From Papio anubis (Eukaryota; Chordata; Mammalia; Primates; Cercopithecidae): 64,000 nt of DNA. The notes below the pieces were generated by a model. It was not told where the DNA came from. It did not search any database and was given only the letters and a program-made list of their open reading frames with translations. Each line of letters opens with the position of its first letter. Positions within the stretch are counted from its first letter, which is position 1. The position numbers and the translations under genes are program-made. Positions 56,226 to 64,000 of the stretch are shown here, in pieces. The stretch spans positions 9,680,895 through 9,744,894 of the forward strand of contig NC_044981.1 of assembly GCF_008728515.1 (NCBI RefSeq), in the 5' to 3' direction.

Positions 56226-56555
56226 AAAATAAATAAATAAATAGCAAGAGCGCTTATAAGCAGGTATTCCTACAGCTTTATACCTCCGAAGTCATTGTCT
56301 TGACCACTCATTTCACTGAACCCATATGGCAAGGTCTATCCCCAGGGTCTTGTGACAAATATCCTGGCCCAGAAGATGCTGGTGCTTGGAGTGCCTCAGG
56401 ACAGCCACAGCTTTGATGTGGGGGTTGACCTGAAAGTTTTTTTTATCAAAACAGAGCGTGTGTTGTGAGCAGTCAAAGCCTTGTTTTCTGTCCCCCTTTC
56501 TCCCTCCAGGAATTGAATGGTGTCATCCCCGTCCTTCAAAATTGCCTTTGTGGAC

Positions 56556-56862
56556 CTTTTTTTTTTTTTTTTTTTTTTGAGGCAGAGTCTTGCTCTGTTG
56601 CCCCGGCTGGAGTGCAGTGGCACGATGATCTCAGCTCACTGCAACTTCTACTTTCTGGGTTCAAGCAATTCTCCTGCCTCAATCTCCCGAGTTGCTGGGA
56701 TTGCAGGCTTGAGCTACCACACTCAGCTAATTTTTTGTATTTTTAGTAGAGAGGGGTTTTGCCATGCTGCCCAGGCTGGTCTCAAACTCCTGAGCTCAGG
56801 CAATCTGCCCGCCTTGGCCTCCCAAAGTGCTAGGTGTACAGGCGTGAGCCACAGCGCCCAGC
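56556..56862 (-). mobile_element. Alu SINE, antisense, with target-site duplication
   Basis: Poly(T) then GAGGCAGAGTCTTGCTCTGT and a full reverse-complement Alu ending CACAGCGCCCAG. Flanks CCTTTGTGGAC (56545-56555) and CCCTTGTAGAC (56863-56873) form an 11-bp duplication with two differences. Confidence 0.96.
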
Positions 56863-56873
56863 CCCTTGTAGAC

Positions 56874-57279
56874 ATTTTACAATGAGATTTAAGAAGTGTA
56901 AGATTCTGAGAACATAGACTGTGTCTGCATGCTTCAGAAATCTTTTCTTCCCAAAGGGTGACCCCGCCAGCTTCTTGATCCCCAGTCTAGGTCTGTGTGG
57001 GGCAAGCATTTTGGGAAGTGATGTTTCATTGTGTTTCTTGACACTGCCTCCAGTGTACTGCACCAAGATAAAGGCAGATACTGAGAAATACCCTTCTCCA
57101 TGGAAATTCAGATGGGTCAGGCACGTCTTCTTTGAGACACCTGATACTTCAGTCACATAGATCCCTGGAAGAGCTACCTCTCTTTGGGTCTAAAACAGCA
57201 TTTGTTGGTAGTGAGATTGTTACGGTCAAAATGACAATAAGAAAGGGAGGAGAAGGAAAAGTAGTGTAGAAAACATTTT
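56874..57279. other. Unassigned non-coding sequence
   Basis: Overlapping frames 56830-57156 (minus) and 56921-57160 (plus) lie here, partly in the Alu, without a domain. No gene supported. Confidence 0.4.
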
Positions 57280-57740
57280 TATTTAGATTTTAAATATATT
57301 ATTTAAATATAAAATTTTGATAATAGTTTAATTTATATTAATCATAAATTAATTACATATTAAATTAATCATTATAATGATTATATATAATGTTTACATA
57401 TAAAACATTATATCTAAACATATAAAACATAAATAAACATATGTTAAAACAAATATATAATTATATATTGTATATAATATGTAATTATAATCTAATGATT
57501 AATTTAATATTTATATATAATTGACATATTATTATATATTATAATGGTGACTTGATGGTTACATTAAATATTATTTAAATACTACAATATTTATATATTT
57601 AGCATATATTTTTAATGTATTATTCTTTTTAAAGTCTTATAATATAAATTCTTAGTGTATAATTTCTAGCTGGAATAACGAATATAAATATGAAATAATA
57701 ATAGAATGCATTTTTTAGTATTTTCTAAGAATTCTGTATA
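57280..57740. repeat. Very AT-rich, palindrome-rich block
   Basis: About 450 bp of almost pure A/T with many short self-complementary words (AAATATATTATTTAAATATA, TTATATATAATGTTTACATA). Likely able to form hairpins. No simple unit repeats throughout. Confidence 0.85.
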
Positions 57741-57756
57741 TATTATGTTGTTTACA

Positions 57757-57757
<1 letters not shown>

Positions 57758-57788
<31 letters not shown>
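57758..57788. repeat. (CA)n microsatellite
   Basis: An uninterrupted CA tract of about 15 units directly after the AT-rich block. Confidence 0.98.
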
Positions 57789-57791
<3 letters not shown>

Positions 57792-57804
57792 AAAATAGTT
57801 ACCA

Positions 57805-57930
57805 TTCCCCCATTTGATACATTTGGAAATTGAGACTCAGATCAAAGAACTTCCCTCAAATTAGACAGCCAATTAGAGGAAAATCTGAAATTCAGTGCCA
57901 GTTCTTTTTGACCACAAAGGCCATGCATTT
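57805..57930 (-). repeat. MIR SINE, antisense
   Basis: CCCCCATTTGATACATTTGGAAATTGAG, CAGATCAAAGAACTTCCCTC, AATTAGACAGCCAATTAGAGG and TCAGTGCCAGTTC follow reverse-complement MIR order. Confidence 0.65.
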
Positions 57931-58012
57931 CATCCTTCTGCTGTATCCTACTTGAGAAGCCACACCACATTTTCTACTTATACACACATTTAAACATTGG
58001 ACACATTTTATT

Positions 58013-58446
58013 ACTGCTGGAATGAATTACCACAAACTTAGTGACTTAAAACAACATCTTTTTATTGTCTCACATTTTTTGTGGCTCAGCTGGGCATAGC
58101 AAGGCTCAGCTGCTTTCTCTATTTAAGTCTCACAACACCAAAAATCAATGTGTGAGCCAGGGCTGCAGCTCTTATCTGAGTCTTGGAGTCTTCTTCAGGC
58201 TTACTGAAGGTTGGCAGAATTCATTCTCTTCTCATAATTTCCATGGGATCCCCATGGCCTTCAGGTCAGCAGCAACTGGTTGTGTCCTTTCCTTGCTTGA
58301 ATCTCTCTAACCTTTTTTTCTGCCACCGGCATAAGAATGTTCTCTAGTTTTAAAGGTTCATGTGACTAAGTTCACCCCGATAATCTCTCTGCTGATGTGT
58401 AAACATTCTGGGGATTAGATCTTGAACATCTTTGGAAGACCATCTT
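58013..58446 (-). mobile_element. Old LTR-like repeat (ERVL/MaLR type), antisense
   Basis: GGAATGAATTACCACAAACTTAG, GACTTAAAACAACATC, GGTTCATGTGACTAAGTTCAC, CCCGATAATCTCTCTGC and TTGAACATCTTTGGAAGACC follow the reverse complement of an old mammalian LTR. Family not fixed. The 81-codon plus frame inside is not a gene. Confidence 0.5.
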
Positions 58447-58759
58447 AGAAATCTCCCTACTAGAAATAATTTCTAATTTAACAGGACTTACATCCCTATA
58501 TGTTACTAAAATGTAGTGATGGTGTGCCTGTTAGGGTAATAAAGTCTCTATCAAAGAGAGAGACTCCTAAAAGTCGTTAATATTTTCTTGGTTCTCATGT
58601 AAAATGTTCTTTGCTTTAAAACAGATCTTCCTATTTATAAAAACATATATAGCAATATATGTATATTAGATAATTATTTATATATGCTATGTAATATTTA
58701 TGTCATATGTGTAATGAAATTATTATATGTTATATAAATGTATCTATAATACAATATTT
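58447..58759. other. AT-rich sequence
   Basis: No gene; a TATA-rich tract lies at about 58650-58760. Confidence 0.5.
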
Positions 58760-59475
58760 TACGAAACTGTGATCGTATCATATATGTAGTCTGCATCCTT
58801 CTTTACACTTAATATATTGTGTTTTTTACTGATTATTAAATATTTCCCAATGTATAATTTTTAATGACTGAACAGTAATACATAATATGGTTGTATTTAA
58901 CCAGCCCCCTTTGGTTAATATTTATATCATGTTGCACATATTTTACAAAAATTTTATTGTCCTTCTGTGCTTATTTTCTTGAAATGAGTATTCAGGATCA
59001 GGGATACTAAATCAAATGCTTAAGGTTTTTTGTCTTTGCTCTATAAAATGAATTATAAAAATTTATATTGTAACGGCCAATGCAAGAAAGTATCTCATTA
59101 TCCACATGCTTGCCAAAACTTGTCTGCTTAGTGGACAAAATAATAAATCTCGTTGTTGTTTTAATTGGAAATCCTAGAAATCTAATACATTTGAATATTT
59201 TTATGTTTGCAGAGCATTTATGTAGATTCCCTTCCATGCCATTTCCCCAAATTTTTCAGCTATAACATTTAATATTTTCTTTGTAATTTTTATCTTTACA
59301 TATTAAGAATATTACTCTACCTGATGTGATGGTTCAAAATATTTTTCTCAGTTTGCAACGTGTCTTTTAATTTCTTTGAGAGTTGTGTGTATATAAATAA
59401 GATATAATTTTCAGTCTTATATAGTCCTGTGTATCAATGTTTTCTTTCATTGTTTCTCCTTTTACTTATAAGCTC
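58760..59475 (-). mobile_element. Old L1M ORF2 end, antisense
   Basis: CAATGTATAATTTTTAATGACTG, CCACATGCTTGCCAAAACTTG, TCTCGTTGTTGTTTTAATTGG, CAAATTTTTCAGC and TCTCAGTTTGCAACGTGTCTTTT are the reverse complement of L1M ORF2 C-terminal sequence. Heavily diverged. Confidence 0.65.
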
Positions 59476-60139
59476 ACAAAAACCTTTTCACACTAAATAG
59501 TCAAACCATACATACACAAAATATGAATAAACAAAGAACTTTTGGGGTCCGTGTATGATTTTCTTGCATGCTTTCCCACTACCAGGTGAGTAGACATGGC
59601 ACCTGGGGTCCTGCCAACACCTCAGGCTCAGACATGCAAAACACAACTGACCCTCATTCCTGTCCAAGGGCTCCTTTCTCATATTTTTCTATCTCTTTTC
59701 ATGACTTTGCTATTCTCCTTCCACCCAGACTCAAAATTCTCTGTCTTGCCTGAATTTTCCTACTCTATTATCATCCACATCTAATGCCTTGTCACATTAT
59801 CTTCTACCTCGTTCAGTAGTTTAATGGCCATTTCTTCCTCCCTTTCTCCATAACCCTAGCTTGAGCCTTCATTGCTTTCTACCTCTGCAGGTGCAGGCAG
59901 ATGGGGGATGAAGGGAGAGAAAGAGAGACATTCAACTGAGATAAACTCATAGCATATGCTTTTTTGTTTTTTGCAAATTTTTATTTTCCATTCAATAAGA
60001 CATTATGGTCATCTCTACAAGTCATAAAATATACATCCACCTTTTTTCTTAAAATGGTATTTTTCTTCTAGATCCCCCTTCAGGACTTCCGTCCACAGTT
60101 CCCTGATTCCTTTTCAATTTACTTGCCCCATATAACCAG
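59476..60139. other. Unassigned non-coding sequence
   Basis: Pyrimidine-rich stretches near 59690-59860 only; no gene or repeat recognised. Confidence 0.4.
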
Positions 60140-60176
60140 ACACACACACACACACACACACACGGACACACACACA
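60140..60176. repeat. (CA)n microsatellite with GGA interruption
   Basis: CA repeats to about 60163, then CGGACACACACACAGG. Confidence 0.95.
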
Positions 60177-60225
60177 GGGACATGTACATTTATAGAGGTA
60201 CTTTTTATCACTGCACAAAAAGGAG

Positions 60226-60370
60226 ATTATATATAATCTCTTTTATATTTTTTTATATTATATATAATATAATTTTTTATATTATATATAATTTTTTATA
60301 TTATATATAATTTTTTATATTATATGTAAAATATATATAATATGCTATTATATTAAATATAAAATAAAAT
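60226..60370. repeat. AT-rich minisatellite, 19-bp unit
   Basis: The unit ATTTTTTATATTATATATA occurs at 60272-60290 and 60291-60309 exactly, and at 60310-60328 with one change; partial units extend on both sides. Each unit is partly self-complementary. Confidence 0.92.
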
Positions 60371-60849
60371 GGGTTATATGGGGCAGGTGAATTGAAGAGT
60401 TAGGGAAGTATGGATGGAAGGCCTGAAGGAGGATCAAGAAGAAAAAGGCCATTTTAAGAAAAAGGTTGGAAAGAAATTGATTTTCTTATATGTTGCTTGT
60501 CAAAATGTATTTTTAAAAGTTTTTTGAAAAGCAGACTAGTAACATCTATTAGCATTTACAATAAGCAAACTCTTTGACTCAGGAATTCCACCCAAAAAAC
60601 TAGAAGCTAGGGAGCTAAGATACAGGAGGACTATTGGGAGTTCACTGCAAACCCCCTTCATACAAGCTCTCACCTTGTCACCCAAATCCTACATGGTGTT
60701 TAGGGCACAGGGCAAGGGCCACCTCACTCCTTGCAGCTTCTACAAGCTTGCATCAGATGAGGATGTCCCTGGCAACTTTGTTACTACACACCCTGCATTT
60801 CCTCTGGCTAACTCCAGAAAACCAGAATCCAACTGATATATTTTTTTAA
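60371..60849. other. Unassigned non-coding sequence
   Basis: Includes a purine-rich stretch near 60420-60470 and a short plus frame (60634-60849) without a domain. Confidence 0.4.
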
Positions 60850-61010
60850 TCGAATTGTTAAGTTACAATTAATATACAATAAAATGTACATATTTTAAAT
60901 GTGCAATTAAATGGGTTTTGACAAATGGATAATTCCATGTAACTCCCAAGACAAGTAAAATCTAAAACATTTTTTGCATCATATTTAAAAAGTTCTCCTA
61001 TACCCGTTAT

Positions 61011-61018
61011 ACACACAG

Positions 61019-61056
<38 letters not shown>
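61011..61056. repeat. (CA)n microsatellite
   Basis: ACACACAGAT then an uninterrupted AC tract to about 61055. The minus frame rich in CV repeats here is only this tract. Confidence 0.97.
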
Positions 61057-61058
<2 letters not shown>

Positions 61059-62846
61059 CCAGCAAACAGTGATCTGATCCCCAGCATGATAAATTAGAAT
61101 TCTGCTACAATATCACATAGATATAATAATGCAGTATTGACTCTCTTGGTTCTGGCTTCTTTCACTCAGAACAGTAGCTTGAGATTCATCTGTGTTATTG
61201 CTTGTATGGGAATTTCATTCCTCTATTGATGAGTAGTATTCCCTTTAACAAATGAACTACAATTTATTGATTCTTCATATTTAAGTGTTTCAAAGTTTTG
61301 ACTCTGAGTATGGCTGTTATGAAAATTCATATCCAAATACTCTTGTAGGAAAATGTTTTCATTTCTCTTGGGCAAATACATAGGAGTGGAATTGCTGGAT
61401 CATTTGATAAATATGCCAGCAAAGAAAAAGAGTTTTTGTTTCACGAATTTTCAATTTCTGCCATTCAGTGTATATTTAGGAATGTATGTCTTCCTAATGA
61501 TTCTTCCCCTTTCTTTATCTTTGTTTTCAAGTCTATTACTAGATTTCCAACATTAGATATTAGTGTAGCCACACCAGCTTTCTTACATACAGTGTTTCCA
61601 TTGCATACATATTTTAGTCCTTTCACTTTCAACTTATTTCTGTCTTTAAATTTATAGAGCATCTCTTGTAGACAACATATAGTTGAGTCTTGCTTTTAAA
61701 TCCATGTTAGCAATCCCTGCTTTTTAATTTATTTAATCTTGAATATTTCATGTAATTATTTATATGATTGAGTGTGTGTGTCGACATCTTGCTATTAATT
61801 TGTGCTTTGTCTCTCTGGGTGTTTTTGTTCTGTTGACCCATTCCTGCCTTATTTTGGATGACTCTTATATGTTTTTAGTCTTTCATCTTGTTTCCTCTAT
61901 TATTTTCTTGGCTATATTTTTTAGATTGGTACTGTTTGCTTTAGGACTAACGGCATGCATCCTAAAATTATCCCACAATATTTTGAGTCAGTGTTATAGA
62001 CTGCCACACTTTATACCTGACAGTTCACATTACCCACTTCATACTTCTCACTACACAGTATACAACAGTATAATTCCAGTTCCCACTCCCTCATCCTTTG
62101 AGCAATTGTCGTATCTTTTATCTACACATGCTTTATAACCCCATCTTACAATGTCATTTTATTTAAGAAGTAATTACATTTTAAGAAAATTATTAGAAAA
62201 CTTAGTGTTTCATATTTACACATATACTGCAATTCTGATATCCCTCTATTCCCCGTATAGATCATTTTGTATTATGTTCCTTCAGCTTAGAGAACATTTT
62301 TAACATTTTTATAGTGCTGATCTGCTGAAGAAAAATTATTTCAGCTTTCCATCATCTGAAAATGTCTTTATTTCACCCTCCACTTTTATAGGATTCTTTT
62401 GCTAGATACAGATTTGTGAATTGACATTCTTTGTCCTCGTTTTAAAATATATCATTATATTGACTTCTTGTCCCTATTTTTTCTGACAATGTCAAGAATT
62501 TCTCACATTATTGTTTCCTTATCTATAACGTGTTTTTTTCTTTCTTTCTTCTTGCTTTCAGAATTTTCACTTTAATTTGGATCTTTAGCAGTTGACTATG
62601 ATATCCCTAAGTATGATTTCCTTTATATTTACTCTTCTGGGGTTCACTGAGTGTATTCAACCTCTAAGTCAAAATATTTCCTCAAATTTGGAAAATTTTC
62701 AGTCATCGCTTTTTAATGTATATTTTCTCCCATTACATTATACTTTTCTAAGATTCCCATTATTGACATATATGTCAAATTATGTGATGTTGCCCCATGA
62801 GTCTCTGAGTCTCTCTTCGTTTTTCTCCCACCTTTTTCTTTTCTTT

Positions 62847-63158
62847 TTCTTTTCCTTTCTTTTTTTCTTGGTGGGGGGGGGGACGGAGTCTCGCTCTGTT
62901 CCCCCAGTTGGACTGCAGTGGCGCCATCTTGGCTCACTGCAAGCTCCACCTCCCGGGTTCAAGCCATTCTCCCGCCTTAGCCTCCCGAGTAGCTGGGACT
63001 ACAGGCGCCCGCCACTACGCCCGGCTAACTTTTTGTATTTTTAGTAGAGCTGAGATTTCACTGTGTTTGCCAGGATGGTCTCGATCTCCTGACCTTGTGA
63101 TCCGCCAGCCTTGGCCTCCAAAGTGCTGGTATTACAGGCATGAGCCACCACACCTGGC
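62847..63158 (-). mobile_element. AluY-like SINE, antisense, with long target-site duplication
   Basis: A T/C-rich tail and a G10 run lead into GACGGAGTCTCGCTCTGTTC; CTCGATCTCCTGACCTTGTG is AluY-like. The 24-bp stretch at 62823-62846 (starting TTCTCCCACC) is repeated exactly at 63159-63182, although the T-rich end makes the true duplication length ambiguous. Confidence 0.95.
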
Positions 63159-63687
63159 TTCTCCCACCTTTTTCTTTTCTTTACTTCAGATTCATTTCTG
63201 TTGCACTGTGTTCAAGTTCACTGATTGTTTCTTCTGCCATCCTAATTTGCTCTTAAGCCTATGCAATAAATTTATCATTTAATTCTTGGATTTTCAGTTC
63301 TGTGTTTGGTTACTATCTTATAATTTCCATATTGCTGCTGAGACACCCTGTCTATTCACTCATGAAGGCCATGAGTGAAAAGTATTGTCTTTAAATTTTT
63401 GAACATATTTGCAATGGATAATTTAATATTTTTCCATGCTAAATTTAATGTCTGAATCATTTTGGTGTTATTTTTTATCCACTTTTTTCCTTGCCTAAGG
63501 CTCTTATTTTCTCATTTCTTTGCATGTGTAGTAACTGTAGATTGTATAACGGCCATTGGTGAAGACTCTGGATTCTCTTATCTTCCTCTGAAAGGTGTTG
63601 ATATTTTTTTCTAGCAGGCAGTTCAATTTTTGGCTGACTCCTTTAAACTCCTGTAGTCTTGAATTTACATTTTGTTACAGCAGGTCC

Positions 63688-63715
63688 AAAAAACAAACAA
63701 ACAAACAAACAAAAA
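63688..63715. repeat. (AAAC)n microsatellite
   Basis: AAAACAAACAAACAAACAAA-type tract of about six units. Confidence 0.97.
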
Positions 63716-64000
63716 CCCAAGGGTTTCCAAGCCACCAAGCCACTCTTTCTTGACAAAGCTCAACCTCAAAGCTCTAACTCCTCTGCTTGCACTGTCAGGG
63801 CTTGTTTTGGGCTTTCTTTGGGTGGGTGTAGAGTAAGCTACTCTAGAGCGTGCTCTTTATGTCTAATATGCAGACACTTGGTATCCTAATTTTCTGACCA
63901 AACTGATAATGAGGTATTAACATGCCTCTTCTGGTTGCGCTTGAACTCCACCTCTGTTTGAATTCTAGTATGTCTGTTCTGCTCTCAGGTCTACGGGAGC

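Larger units (their letters stand above)
60850..63985 (-). mobile_element. Old L1M sequence, antisense, interrupted
   Basis: AGTGGAATTGCTGGATCATTTG (61385-61406) is antisense ORF2 end. Further along, TATTAGTGTAGCCACACCAGC, CTCATCCTTTGAGCAATTGTCG, CTTTCCATCATCTGAAAATGTC and GTTCAAGTTCACTGATTGTTTC follow antisense 5' parts of old L1M. There are gaps and probably more than one copy. A (CA) tract (61011-61056) and an Alu (62847-63158) interrupt it. Plus-strand open frames here have no domain. Confidence 0.55.

Noticed and set aside
56465..56885. Plus frames of 93 and 122 codons
   Set aside because: Most of each is translated antisense Alu.
60858..61052. Minus frame with CVCVCV repeats
   Set aside because: It is only the translation of a CA microsatellite.
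1..64000. A novel multi-gene system, operon or defence locus
   Set aside because: No cluster of adjacent genes exists; repeat composition is that of primate intergenic or intronic DNA.

Overview
This is ordinary AT-rich primate nuclear DNA, almost certainly human. The window holds eleven Alu SINEs (several AluY/S-like), primate-type and older L1s, MIR and L2 relics, MaLR (MLT1, MST/THE1-like) LTRs, an ERVL-like pol remnant, hAT-type MER transposons and CA/AT microsatellites. I see no multi-exon gene, rRNA, tRNA or CRISPR, and nothing that behaves like an operon or a prokaryote-style system. The only convincing protein-coding sequence is a full-length retrocopy of HMGN2 at 46,564-47,794. It keeps an intact 90-codon reading frame (46,668-46,940), both UTRs, a poly(A) signal, an A-rich tail and a perfect 13-bp target-site duplication.

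Layout. 1-9 kb: mostly unassigned sequence, three Alus (one inverted pair), an antisense ERVL-like pol remnant interrupted by an L1 3' end, another Alu and an MLT1 LTR. 9-14.6 kb: unassigned AT-rich sequence with a TG-rich tract. 14.6-15.3 kb: a minisatellite of about twenty 33-bp units. 15.3-18.6 kb: probable MaLR internal sequence, an L2 relic, a truncated Alu and an LTR-like fragment. 18.6-22.2 kb: a 3.7-kb antisense L1 with a decayed ORF2. 22.2-28.3 kb: mostly unassigned DNA with three separate local duplications, MIRs and an L1 3' end inserted in a MIR. 28.3-38.3 kb: old L1 and L2, four Alus, an MLT1 LTR and an Alu nested in a MIR. 38.3-46.3 kb: MIR and L2 relics, L1M, a hAT transposon, an MST/THE1-like LTR and an ERV1-like solo LTR. 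46.5-47.8 kb: the HMGN2 retrocopy. 48-56.9 kb: an MSTA-like LTR, a twin-primed (5'-inverted) L1 inside one copy of an old local duplication whose other copy preserves the empty site, a hAT transposon and an Alu. 57-64 kb: AT-rich blocks, microsatellites, an LTR, old antisense L1M sequence and an Alu.

The features do not form a pathway; they are a stratigraphy of insertions. The parts most worth a second look are the intact HMGN2 retrocopy, the 33-bp minisatellite that keeps four reading frames open, the twin-primed L1 with its paralogous empty site, and a 55-bp duplication that is 54/55 identical at two sites about 2 kb apart. I found no evidence for a new biological system. Repeat family names come from recalled consensus features, not a database search, and many repeat edges are approximate.
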